Part shown: piece by piece, positions 1 to 7,726 of the stretch
How the letters are laid out: each line of letters opens with the position of its first letter
How positions within the stretch are numbered: the first letter of the stretch is position 1
NCBI GenBank assembly: GCA_030428565.1
Contig: JAUIDR010000028.1
Span: 1-40,893 of the forward strand
Direction: 5' to 3'
Length of the DNA stretch: 40,893 bases
Source: Alphaproteobacteria bacterium
Lineage (GTDB): Bacteria > Pseudomonadota > Alphaproteobacteria > UBA7985 > JAUIBT01
Position numbers and translations under genes: made by a program
Notes under the pieces: model-generated
Seen by the model: only the letters and a program-made list of their open reading frames with translations
Told to the model about the DNA's origin: nothing
Databases searched by the model: none

Positions 1-77
1 AGCATCTTCGAGAGAACCGCTGCCTTGCGTTCTGGTGAGTAAGCCAATTTGTCATCCTGTTCTGCCCGCCTCATCAT
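1..77 (-). CDS. Possible transposase OrfA N-terminus (partial, runs off the left edge)
   Basis: Two adjacent ATG codons at 75-77 and 72-74 open a leftward reading frame that stays open to the edge of the window (about 25 residues). The visible protein contains the stretch LAYSPERKAAVLSKM, which resembles the start of small helix-turn-helix transposase subunits of IS3-type elements. This is a resemblance from memory, not a search. The frame lies directly beyond the point where the neighbouring caspase-like gene loses its coding sense, which fits an insertion sequence that broke that gene. A chance open frame is still possible because only 77 bases are visible. Confidence 0.3.
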   Translation of the reverse strand, partial: MMRRAEQDDKLAYSPERKAAVLSKM

Positions 78-94
78 ACACTTTTTTTAAAAAG

Positions 95-589
95 CTAGGC
101 GACAACTTCCCTGACAGAGGGGGGGGCGAGGAATGTTCGATCACTTGGCAGCTGGGACTTGGCACGTTCAAGAGCCTGAATGATATCGGACTGCTTGAAC
201 AAAGTTGCTGAAATGCTTGGAATGCCGTCTTTGGGAAGAAGACTGCTGTCGCCAGAGGAATTCGGTAGGCCATGGCTTGAAACATAGACGAGCACATTGG
301 ACTGAAGACGCCTTGCTTCTCTATCAATCAAGCCCCCTTCACTGAAAACCTGAAGGTAATCTGTCAAGGTCGCGTCTCTTAGTACATGAACTTGCTGATC
401 TGGCACGCCCAGTCCATCACGAGCATATGAGGCCATTGCATCAAGATCGTTATTCACAAAATCTAGTGACGGGGCATTGTCATAGTCAGAGCTACCAATG
501 AGCACGACCAGCGTGTTTTGCCAGCTACTAGCTTTAGCGCCTACAACGCTTAACGCTAACAGCAACGTGATAGTCATAACTCTAAACAT
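95..589 (-). pseudogene. Secreted caspase-like (peptidase C14/metacaspase) protein, truncated before its catalytic cysteine
   Basis: The 164-residue product begins with a signal peptide (about residues 1-20). It continues as a caspase p20 fold: the first strand LVVLIGSSDYDNAP near residue 27, an NDLDAM segment near 47, and the catalytic-histidine strand VYVSSHG with His106-Gly107. Family members next have a strand ending in a D-x-C-x-S-G cysteine motif. Here the frame reaches RTFLA, then an 8-base C run (119-126 on the plus strand) and a stop, and no cysteine motif appears in any frame. It is therefore probably inactive. It lies 45 bp downstream of the 635-2464 gene on the same strand, so the two probably formed an operon. 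Insertion of a mobile element is the likely cause of truncation. A sequencing slip in the C run would shift the frame but would not restore the cysteine. Confidence 0.7.
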
Positions 590-634
590 AAAAATTTACT
601 CCAAACATGCAGCATCGCGACAACGATGCTAGCG

Positions 635-2464
635 TCACTTGCAATAGCTCACGTCCCTAGAACCTACCCGCTCAACTTTTTCCGACAAAACGAAAATATC
701 ATGAAAATTGAAAAATATCTCAATTTCAAAATTTAAGTCATAACCGAACACCTTGCAGCCATTTGCGATGGTCTGACTGACGGAAAAATATAATATGCCT
801 CTATCATCATCTTGATCTTCGAGCTTTATAGAAGTTGGATTACGGTAGAGAATATCCCATCCTGCATCGCCAGGCTTCATTTTCAATCGAATGACATCGT
901 TAACTGGCAAAAAATTATCTAAATAAAATACCTGCGAATTTGGCTTGTAAAGTTTTCGAAAATTGTCAGCTGTTCTGTCAAATTGTTGCAATTCTGGGTC
1001 GGGATTCTGTCGCCAATTTGACAGTAAATAGCGTTGTGAAACAAATTTGTCGAGGCGGAAAAATTTCAACTTGTCAAAATCATCGTATAACTCTCTAGGA
1101 ATGGATTCGGTGTTATTGTTAACTGCCGAGACCCAACTGTCGCCCGGATTAGCAATACAATTAGGCACCACATCTCCATACCTATTTACCAGATCTTCAT
1201 ATTCTTTATCGGTTTCAAAGAGAGCGAGTTCTCTGCGTTTTTCATGACAAATCGATAGTGCATCAAACACCGAAACTCTCGTAGGGATAATCTCGGAATT
1301 ATTCATAAGCTCTAATTCTAAGCGCAATCTCGGAATGTTATCAGCGTATATAGCACTTCCTTGGAACAAATAGATTTTTGGATCTCGTGCCCATCCATTG
1401 TAACATTCCAGCATGTAGAAATCTCCATAATAAGCATACGTCGTTGCTGGCAAACAACTCATTTTTCCCGCAATGGTATGAAAGTCGTCAACACCCAAGA
1501 CAACTCCTATATCGGATAAGTTAACAAACTTGGAGGAATTCACCTCTTCCCTTACTATGCTCGTTTTCCAACGCTCATCTTCATCTAAGTATTCTAGCCA
1601 CCAATTTTTGTAACTGATGAATCCGCTACCATCTACTGTGTAGGATAAGTACCCTCCGTGGAAAAATATATCGTACACATTGACCATGGCATTAGATTTA
1701 TGCCTATTTAAAGTCCCTCTAATTTTTTTTAGTTCTTCATCTAATAATTGATAGGCTATGCTTATCGGAATGAATTTTGCCGCAGCAATCGGATCTGTCG
1801 CGACTGAGAGATAGCGTCTTGCCTGATCAATGTTGTCAATTTTTGTTATCGCATCGTCAATCTTTAAATTAGTGTTGGATATATTTTGATTTGTGATGTT
1901 TACATCTCCCGCTCCAGAATTGCTCACGTCACCTTGTATGATTATACCTTTGTTTTGAGTGGCAGGATCGCTTTCCGTTTTCTGATCGGCAAACAATATC
2001 GATCGCTTTAGACATGCCTGGTCCAAACTTCCACTCTGTCGATCAATCGTCCATGCTTGTATCTCCAGCATATCGGATCCCTCCAGATTGCTAAAATCGG
2101 CATGGATATAGAGGCCTGGTTCGTTTACCGCCTTTAATGAGGTCTTAATCATGTCCACGTATTGACCAGAGCTACCTTGATCCAGTTTGGCTATCAAACC
2201 CAAGCCAGAGACATCAAAGAACGATTGGTCAGGAAACACTTCTTGGATACCTGACAAGACATCCTTCTCAACCTGGTAGCTTGTTCGCGACTTGGGCCCT
2301 TTTCTGAAATAGAAGAGCTTCTTGGCCTCTGTGGCGTTGCAAGATCGGTCTGTTCGGATTGCGTTCAGCGCAGAAAACAGCTCCGTCTGATCTATACTTT
2401 GTGCATAGCTAACGTTGCTCCCCATCCAGAGAATGACGCTGATCAATGCCGTGAGAAATTTCAT
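635..2464 (-). CDS. Secreted protein of unknown function, upstream partner of the caspase-like gene
   Basis: I chose the ATG at 2464 because it starts a clear signal peptide (MKFLTALISVILWMG followed by SNVSYAQ), giving 609 residues. A longer frame reaches 2527 without added signal character. Residues about 20-165 form a cysteine-containing N-terminal domain that I do not recognise. A low-complexity linker follows (IIIQGDVSNSGAGDVNI, then many Asn residues), a style seen before effector modules in bacterial signalling proteins. Near the C-terminal third, a segment with ALSICHEKRRELALFET and later SWVSAVNN faintly recalls a C-type-lectin-like fold; this is a weak resemblance. Base composition is clearly more AT-rich than the backbone. 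The caspase-like gene follows 45 bp downstream. Function is unknown. Confidence 0.75.
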   Translation of the reverse strand: MKFLTALISVILWMGSNVSYAQSIDQTELFSALNAIRTDRSCNATEAKKLFYFRKGPKSRTSYQVEKDVLSGIQEVFPDQSFFDVSGLGLIAKLDQGSSGQYVDMIKTSLKAVNEPGLYIHADFSNLEGSDMLEIQAWTIDRQSGSLDQACLKRSILFADQKTESDPATQNKGIIIQGDVSNSGAGDVNITNQNISNTNLKIDDAITKIDNIDQARRYLSVATDPIAAAKFIPISIAYQLLDEELKKIRGTLNRHKSNAMVNVYDIFFHGGYLSYTVDGSGFISYKNWWLEYLDEDERWKTSIVREEVNSSKFVNLSDIGVVLGVDDFHTIAGKMSCLPATTYAYYGDFYMLECYNGWARDPKIYLFQGSAIYADNIPRLRLELELMNNSEIIPTRVSVFDALSICHEKRRELALFETDKEYEDLVNRYGDVVPNCIANPGDSWVSAVNNNTESIPRELYDDFDKLKFFRLDKFVSQRYLLSNWRQNPDPELQQFDRTADNFRKLYKPNSQVFYLDNFLPVNDVIRLKMKPGDAGWDILYRNPTSIKLEDQDDDRGILYFSVSQTIANGCKVFGYDLNFEIEIFFNFHDIFVLSEKVERVGSRDVSYCK

Positions 2465-3020
2465 GCTGAGGTCTGCTTGTCGGTACGAGACACGAGTTAG
2501 ACTGCCATGTTTTTGTGTTGGTTCCAAGCCCCAGGCGGATTAACAAGCAGTTATGGAAGTCATCAGTGGACAGTGCTACTCATAGACGTTGGCATGCTGT
2601 ACTGGTGGCGGCCTGTCACAAGCCAATAAATGTGTTGGTTTGGTTGCGAATGTTTTGCGACGCCCATCAAGATGGCCGTAAGGGCTCTGTGGCATTTGAG
2701 CCTGCATTTTGGCCCTCTTTGCCGCTTGTACGATGCCCTCTCCGAGTCCCTCAGGAAATCAAGGAGGGGATTTTGGCTAAAGCCGTTGGTTTTCCTGCTG
2801 TCAACGGAAACAACGCCCTGATCGGACTCCATAGCGCCCTCAGCAGCACATCTGGCTGTAGGGGGGCATCATTCAAGTTCGGGCATGGCTTGACCTGCGT
2901 CTGACTAACCGCCTTGAGTTTTTGTGTTGCTCAACAACGCTCAAAGGCGCTTTGCACCCGTCTTAGTTCCATGGACAAAGCCTGCTCTCGTCGCTTTGCT
3001 ACCCCGCTTACCGTTTTTGG
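2465..3020. other. No confident gene
   Basis: Short frames exist on both strands (for example 2515-2904 plus and 2563-2832 minus), but none has a convincing ribosome binding site, domain or codon pattern. The stretch may hold degraded gene remnants at the end of the AlpA operon. Confidence 0.4.
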
Positions 3021-3263
3021 CTATAGGGTCCGTCTTGGAACAGCATGTCCTCCAAGCTGGCCTTTCAAATGGTCCCATGCTCTGATCAGTCGGCCCGTTG
3101 CGATGTGGTTGGCCAATCCCGTTGCCAGAAACGATTTATCTGTGCTGTTCGGGCCAAAGAGGGCTGATATCTCTTGTAAAGCACCAAAGCCCCCTAACGC
3201 GACCATATGGTTGAGACTTAAACTATTGATTTCAATTGCTTTATTGAGATTAAGTATCCTCAT
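3021..3263 (-). CDS. Small hypothetical protein coupled to the AlpA-like gene
   Basis: This 80-residue frame starts inside the stop of the AlpA-like gene (ATGA overlap at 3260-3263), which suggests translational coupling. The product has a hydrophobic N-terminal half with the segment MVALGGFGALQEISALFG and a basic end. I do not recognise a family. In many islands the gene after alpA is a small accessory or replication-related protein, but nothing here shows that. The overlap is the main support, and the C-terminal end could be truncated because the region beyond it shows no coding sense. Confidence 0.45.
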   Translation of the reverse strand: MRILNLNKAIEINSLSLNHMVALGGFGALQEISALFGPNSTDKSFLATGLANHIATGRLIRAWDHLKGQLGGHAVPRRTL

Positions 3264-3460
3264 GCATCGACCTCATTCTTGGATGCACTGACACGGTTCA
3301 AGATCCATTGGTCAATGTCAGCTGCATACCAGCCAATTGCACGAGCACCAAGCTGAACGCTCCTGGGAAACGATTTATCGGCCATTTTGTTATAGATCGT
3401 CGAACGAGAAAGGCCTGTACGTTCTTTGACAATTGGTAAGCGAATGATTTTGTGTTCCAT
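3260..3460 (-). CDS. AlpA-family phage/island transcriptional regulator
   Basis: This 66-residue protein has the compact winged-helix/MerR-like layout of AlpA regulators. IIRLPIVKERTGLSRSTIYNKMADKSFPRSVQLGARAIGWYAADIDQWI contains the helix-turn-helix (about residues 9-30), the FP-x-S-V-x-LG wing and the closing W-x-x-x-D-I-x-x-W signature, split here by Ala-Ala. A strong ribosome binding site (GAAGGGAG, 7 bases before ATG) supports the start at 3460. AlpA proteins activate excision or integration functions in P4-like elements. The gene is transcribed away from the polymerase-like gene, with a 488-bp AT-rich control region between them. It marks this segment as a mobile element. Confidence 0.9.
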   Translation of the reverse strand: MEHKIIRLPIVKERTGLSRSTIYNKMADKSFPRSVQLGARAIGWYAADIDQWILNRVSASKNEVDA

Positions 3461-3948
3461 GGATTAACTCCCTTCAAAAGTTTCTAAATGAGGCTTCCAG
3501 ATGCGTGGAAGCGTTGATGTCGATAAAGGTAAGGCATGAACAAAACGGTTAATAGACCCATTCTTGAAAAACCTTGGAGCGGTTTCCTTTAAGCGATTAA
3601 TCGCGCCCTAAGTCATTGATTTACAGAGAAACGTTGAAAAAAATTAAAATAAAATGCGGGATTTTCCCTCAAAAATCGCTTGGAAAACCATCGATACGAG
3701 CTTGATATTTTTATTTCTATTTTTGCCTTGTGTGTTCGATGTCTTGGCATTCCAAGATGGAGCTCTGATAATGGCCGCCAACATTAACCGTGTCTCCAGC
3801 AAATCTTATCCACATGTCACAAGACCATTACCCGATTCGCTACCTAAAATTAGTAGTGATAAATTTCCCAGTAATGGTATATAGATATCCTATATTAAGA
3901 GAATTAATTATGATAAATTAAATATGTGCATTTATAAGGAATTAATTA
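3461..3948. promoter_or_regulatory. Divergent control region between the AlpA-like and polymerase-like genes
   Basis: This 488-bp AT-rich stretch separates two divergent genes. It must carry the promoters of both, and it could also hold an origin or excision sites, although I see no iteron array. An open frame at 3654-3884 (plus) with one hydrophobic segment could be a small gene but lacks a good ribosome binding site. A ribosome binding site (AAGGA, 3936-3940) lies 8 bases before the ATG at 3949. Confidence 0.4.
3879..3895. promoter_or_regulatory. Inverted repeat before the polymerase-like gene
   Basis: ATATAG (3879-3884) and CTATAT (3890-3895) are perfect 6-bp arms around a 5-bp spacer, 54 bp before the start codon. 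The right arm runs into TATATT, a plausible -10 box, so this could be an operator over the promoter. Its regulator is unknown; the divergent AlpA-like protein is a natural candidate (inferred). Confidence 0.35.
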
Positions 3949-5373
3949 ATGAAAGAAATTCAAGATCCGCACCATTCGATTAAATTTAATACAAACATCT
4001 GGTCTGAAGCCGCCACGGTAAATCAGCTCGTTGAAGAAATTTGGAGCAATGTCATTGGTAACTTTGCTGACAGGTTCGTTCATGTTGGGCAACGGCAACC
4101 AAACACCTCCAGCAAAGACCAATTGAAAGTTATTTTGCTCAACCTAGTTTATGCATATCAAATTGACCCAAACATATGTGTTGGAGTTGGTTTGCGTAAC
4201 TCGGATTACTCGCCCTCTTGCAGATACAACGTTCTTGATTTATCAATCAAGTTGATTGAGCTGGTTCATGCGTTACGCGACCTAGGTTATCTTGACTGGC
4301 ATGATCATGTCTTTATCGAAATGAACTCGAAAGAAAACCAACGCACTCGCATTAGGGCATCTGATAGGCTTTTGGATGTGTTTAAGAAATATCCATTGGG
4401 TTTGGAGGAAATTGGTCTCGCCTACAAGCAGGAATGCATTGAGCTGAGAACCAAGATTTATGAAAGCGCCCTGGGTGTTAACTTGAAATCCAAACCAATC
4501 ACATATGAGGATACAGAACATACTAGAGCAATGCGAAAGGTCGTTGTAGCCTATAATGAGCTACTGAACGCCAATTTCATTGATGTCTCGATCTATCCCG
4601 ATCAGAAATACGGCCACAGTCTGCCCAATGGCCAGGTCATTAACATACCAATCGTTCAGGGGCAGCACTTCGTTAGGCGTATCTTCTCAAGAGGCAGCTT
4701 TGATTTTGGTGGGCGTTTCTATGGGGGCTTCTGGCAGCAAATACCAAAGGAAGACAGACCCTTCATTCGCATCAATGGTGAAGAAACCGTTGAGTTGGAT
4801 TTCAACGCTCTTCATCCACGATTGCTAGCTGCTGAGAAGGGCCTGACCATTGAGGGTGACCCCTACGATCTTGGAGTTGATCTGTTGCCAGAGCATCTGA
4901 TGTATCTGCAACGAAAGTATGTGAAGAAACTTCTGTTGGTCGCCATTAATGCCAAGAACCGTAACGAGGCCTATCATGCCTTGTTGCAATCTTTGCCAGA
5001 GGAGCTCTCAACCCACTACTCCAAGGACATGCTGAGGGAAGGCTTGAAAGCGATACGGCAACGACACCCTTTTATGGCCGAAACCTTGTGCTCTGATGCT
5101 GGTATCCGCTTGATGAAAACCGACTCAGACATCGTTGAACATGTCCTGAAGCATTTTATAGCCCTGGAAACCCCTGTGCTGCCCGTACACGACAGTTTCA
5201 TCGTACAGGCAAGCAAGGGGGCAATATTAGAGTATGCCATGGGAGAGGCTTCTAAGGCCGTTACAGGGGTGGAGTTGCCGTTTGAGCAAGCGCCAAAGGA
5301 AACAGGGTGGAGAAGTTGCCACCAAAAGCAATGTATGGCATATGATCCTACAAGTTGTGGGGAATTCGTATAG
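3949..5373 (+). CDS. Mobile-element protein with family-A polymerase-like palm motifs
   Basis: This 474-residue protein carries three motifs in the order and spacing of the single-subunit polymerase superfamily (family A DNA polymerases and T7-like RNA polymerases). The motif-A-like segment is VELDFNALHPRLL with Asp284. The motif-B-like helix is KKLLLVAINAKN (about 326-337), rich in Lys and ending in Asn. The motif-C-like segment is LPVHDSFIV with His414-Asp415. A GGRFYGGFWQ segment near 254 recalls the RGR-x-Y element before motif A in phage RNA polymerases. The first 200 residues match nothing I know, and no 3'-5' exonuclease motifs are visible. The start has a good ribosome binding site. 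It is probably the replication or primer-making protein of the island (inferred). Its 3' part is duplicated at 6892-7040. Confidence 0.65.
   Translation: MKEIQDPHHSIKFNTNIWSEAATVNQLVEEIWSNVIGNFADRFVHVGQRQPNTSSKDQLKVILLNLVYAYQIDPNICVGVGLRNSDYSPSCRYNVLDLSIKLIELVHALRDLGYLDWHDHVFIEMNSKENQRTRIRASDRLLDVFKKYPLGLEEIGLAYKQECIELRTKIYESALGVNLKSKPITYEDTEHTRAMRKVVVAYNELLNANFIDVSIYPDQKYGHSLPNGQVINIPIVQGQHFVRRIFSRGSFDFGGRFYGGFWQQIPKEDRPFIRINGEETVELDFNALHPRLLAAEKGLTIEGDPYDLGVDLLPEHLMYLQRKYVKKLLLVAINAKNRNEAYHALLQSLPEELSTHYSKDMLREGLKAIRQRHPFMAETLCSDAGIRLMKTDSDIVEHVLKHFIALETPVLPVHDSFIVQASKGAILEYAMGEASKAVTGVELPFEQAPKETGWRSCHQKQCMAYDPTSCGEFV
5125..5274 (+). repeat. Left copy of the 150-bp duplication (within the polymerase-like gene)
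   Basis: This stretch encodes the SDIVEHVLKHFIALE and VHDSFIV region of the polymerase-like gene. It recurs at 6892-7040. The first 80 bases differ at one position by eye; the rest is more diverged but clearly collinear. The two copies bracket the 5381-6884 gene pair. Confidence 0.9.
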
Positions 5374-5380
5374 CACTGCC

Positions 5381-6172
5381 ATGGATTTTTACATAGATCG
5401 ATCAATCCTAGCCAAACTTAGCAAAGGGTCGTTCTATTACCCCGCATGCGGACAAGACACCGAAGAGCCTATAAAGCTGTTTGGGCACCTTGTTTCAGAA
5501 TTTTGGTTTTGTGATCTTTGCTACGATCAACACTTAGACCTTCCGCCAGTGTTCCCTCAAAGCACGCACAAGATCATACGATCAGATAGATATGGAGAGG
5601 TCGGCGCTCAACTGCGATGGGTTCCTTTCCAATTCACTTGTGCTTGGGGACGTAGCCACTGGGCCCCTTACAGATACCTGGAGCCAAGCTATCTAAGTGA
5701 GGTGTATTTAGGCCCTGACGGCAACACTACCTCGGTGGTAAGGAGGCGAGGCTTTGGACAGTTGGCAATTGAAAAAGATTTCCACGATGATTCAATCAGC
5801 ATCTTCATGCACAGAGGCGATTCTATTGGGGAAGGTGGTTCAGGCATGTGGCTAATCGACAACCGAGAAGCTAGATATGAGCCAATATCGAACATATTCG
5901 AAAAGTTAGAATCGAAATTGACAGAAAATGCCCTTATTATTTCAGACGGTTCAAACACCCGTGTCAAATTTTTGAATCAATATAACTGGCAAGGCATTTC
6001 GGGGAGGCAAGCATACAAATCTCTAAAAAACAAAAGATATGAATTTGGAAATAGAATTTGGCGTTGTATTGGGTGGCTAAGCCGCAGGTATGGGCCAACA
6101 CTGGTTTGGAATGTTGTTAGAAAGGAAAAAGGCGAATATGCTGGATCACGTTACAGTCACGAAATTTGTTAG
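5381..6172 (+). CDS. Unknown protein, first gene of a two-gene cargo
   Basis: I place the start at ATG 5381, 8 bp after the stop of the polymerase-like gene. A longer frame from 5234 would overlap that gene's conserved end. The 263-residue product has no signal peptide or membrane segment. Visible marks are FYYPACGQD near residue 18, FWFCDLCYDQ at 41-50, a run of aromatic residues (CAWGRSHWAPYRYLEP), HRGDSIGEGGSGMW and ISDGSNTRVKF. The FYYPACGQD opening resembles a group of uncharacterised bacterial proteins, but I cannot name a family. The next gene overlaps its end by 35 bp, so they are probably co-expressed. Their position in a swapped-in cargo slot makes an accessory role such as defence plausible, but nothing in the sequence proves it. 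Confidence 0.7.
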   Translation: MDFYIDRSILAKLSKGSFYYPACGQDTEEPIKLFGHLVSEFWFCDLCYDQHLDLPPVFPQSTHKIIRSDRYGEVGAQLRWVPFQFTCAWGRSHWAPYRYLEPSYLSEVYLGPDGNTTSVVRRRGFGQLAIEKDFHDDSISIFMHRGDSIGEGGSGMWLIDNREARYEPISNIFEKLESKLTENALIISDGSNTRVKFLNQYNWQGISGRQAYKSLKNKRYEFGNRIWRCIGWLSRRYGPTLVWNVVRKEKGEYAGSRYSHEIC

Positions 6173-6884
6173 CTTCTTGAAAAAGAATTTTGTAGTGGAC
6201 AAAAGTCCAAGTGAATTGAAGGCGAGCTATAGATGGGCCATAAGCGATAAAGCAAAGAATCAGCTTCAAGAATTATTGTCTGGAAGTTGCTCTAAAACTT
6301 CGATCGATGAATTTAATGATTTTTGTGAAAAACACATGTGGTATGATGCAAATGTAAAACTAAGAAAATTATTTTCAGAATATTTCTCTGCTAATGAAAT
6401 GGATCTGCCTGTCGCGAAATGGATTGCACAAGCTTGGGGAAGAATAAATGGAAACCACGAGCAAAGATTGTCAGAGTATCTTAAAAGGTACTTTTCAACC
6501 AACAGCGATGTGGATTATCCGCAACAAGGTATAGCAACATATTCCAAATTGCTTGCCTTTCGGCACCCTGATAAATTCGCAATTTTTGATGCTCGTGTGG
6601 CAGCTTCGATCAACGCAATTCTGATTATGACGGATGGAGACAGAAAACCAGACAGAATTTTTCCGCTATTGCCTACGCAAAATGGGCAAGTACGAAACTT
6701 TAACACTCAATTACAACAAATGCAAATTCCGCCGATTGATGATTTTTATCAAGCATATTTGAATTTGCTTAAGCAGGCGGCAGAGGTTTTAGATACAGAA
6801 AATGGCTTGGCTCTTTTAGACGTGGAGATGTTGTTGTTTGGCAATGCAGAGCGGCTAGTAGAGGAAGCCAAATTAGCCATTTAA
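6138..6884 (+). CDS. OGG-like (HhH-GPD-type) unknown protein, second cargo gene
   Basis: The ATG at 6138 follows an AAAGGA-containing ribosome binding site and gives 248 residues; it overlaps the previous gene by 35 bp. The central stretch YSKLLAFRHP (135-144) followed by FAIFDARVAASINA (147-160) resembles the core of uncharacterised bacterial proteins annotated as 8-oxoguanine-glycosylase-like. In that group a 'pd-x-f-x-I-y-D-x-R-V' signature marks a helical DNA-binding fold. I see no clear catalytic lysine, so enzyme activity is doubtful. The rest is charged and helical. With the 5381-6172 gene it forms a tight pair bracketed by the duplicated polymerase fragment. DNA sensing or processing is a reasonable guess, but the family match is from memory only. 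Confidence 0.7.
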   Translation: MLDHVTVTKFVSFLKKNFVVDKSPSELKASYRWAISDKAKNQLQELLSGSCSKTSIDEFNDFCEKHMWYDANVKLRKLFSEYFSANEMDLPVAKWIAQAWGRINGNHEQRLSEYLKRYFSTNSDVDYPQQGIATYSKLLAFRHPDKFAIFDARVAASINAILIMTDGDRKPDRIFPLLPTQNGQVRNFNTQLQQMQIPPIDDFYQAYLNLLKQAAEVLDTENGLALLDVEMLLFGNAERLVEEAKLAI

Positions 6885-6891
6885 CCAAGAA

Positions 6892-7040
6892 TCAGACATC
6901 GTTGAACATGTCCTGAAGCATTTTATAGCCCTGGAAACCCCTGTGCTGCTCGTACACGACAGTTTTATCTTACAGGCACATGGGGCCTAATGTTAAAAGA
7001 CGCCATGATAGAGGCTTCAAAGGCCGTTACAGGGGTGAAG
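6892..7040 (+). pseudogene. Right copy of the duplication: fragment of a polymerase-like gene
   Basis: Beginning 8 bases after the stop of the second cargo gene, this 149-bp fragment repeats 5125-5274. It still encodes SDIVEHVLKHFIALE and VLLVHDSFILQA in frame, then stops (TAA), so it has no start and no complete domain. It is either the displaced end of the original gene or the relic of a second related element. Confidence 0.85.
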
Positions 7041-7253
7041 CAATCTAACACCAGCAAAAACTGAAATAACCGTTTGCATAAGTGTAACAATACAGGATCG
7101 GCCGCGAGAAATTGCACTAGCAAGCAATGAGTGGTATGTTTTCGATTGACGGAACCTTTGTGTGTGCCGCCATTAAAACTCAGGTAGTTAGGAGTCAAAA
7201 CCGTGCACCACTCAGAGTGAGTTATCAAAATTGCCTTAATTGCTTTCGCTTTT

Positions 7254-7634
7254 TTGGCATTGTTTACGAAGCCAATCTTTGCTGATTCGTGGCGTGCGGT
7301 GCTGGAAGACAACATTACGAAATTTTCCGAATGGGGGAAGCAAAAAGAGAAGTCGTTAGAGATGGGGATCTACGGAAGGTCAAAGTTTCTGGTAGATCAA
7401 GAAACGGGCTTGACATCGGAACCTGTATCAAATGCGCATTATGATATACGCGAGTTAATGCTGCCAAGAGATTCTCAAAATTCATTAAAAGTATTCAGTA
7501 AATCTAACAAAGCGTGGAGCACACATTTCCTAACAGTGGCAACTTGGCAAGAGTCCAGCTTAAAACCATTCGTCCTATTGACAGATGGTCTCGTCTATGA
7601 GGGCATGTGCCTGTTTAAGCAATTAGCTCGTTAA
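7254..7634 (+). CDS. Small secreted protein with an unclear start
   Basis: The coding frame ends at 7634 and yields 126 residues from a TTG at 7254. The frame is open further upstream to 7221, right after a TGA, and that extension reads VIKIALIAFAFLALF, a typical signal peptide followed by FADSW. The true start therefore seems to lie at 7221, where the codon is GTT, or at the neighbouring ATC. No ATG or GTG is available. Either a rare start codon is used or the start has mutated and the gene is silent. The mature part has no family I recognise. It faces the small secreted protein gene at 7727-8074, which lies convergently. Confidence 0.5.
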   Translation: MALFTKPIFADSWRAVLEDNITKFSEWGKQKEKSLEMGIYGRSKFLVDQETGLTSEPVSNAHYDIRELMLPRDSQNSLKVFSKSNKAWSTHFLTVATWQESSLKPFVLLTDGLVYEGMCLFKQLAR

Positions 7635-7726
7635 GGCGAAGCAATATATTTGACATAAAAATGCGAATGCACCTTGCTACAACGCAATCGAAAAAAGGTA
7701 AGTGAAAATTGTACAACGTTCGTAAA

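Noticed and set aside
52-327. Minus-strand open frame overlapping the caspase-like gene
   Set aside because: Out of register with the clear caspase coding frame; no start signal or family. It only shows what a slip in the C run would give.
2515-2904. Plus-strand 129-residue frame
   Set aside because: No ribosome binding site, no recognisable domain, and a competing minus-strand frame of similar quality.
3654-3884. Plus-strand 76-residue frame in the AlpA/polymerase control region
   Set aside because: One hydrophobic segment but no ribosome binding site at its ATG and no family; a shorter version from 3771 is equally uncertain.
6965-7315. Minus-strand 116-residue frame over the duplicated fragment
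   Set aside because: It runs antisense to the recognisable VHDSF fragment and across the signal peptide of the next gene.
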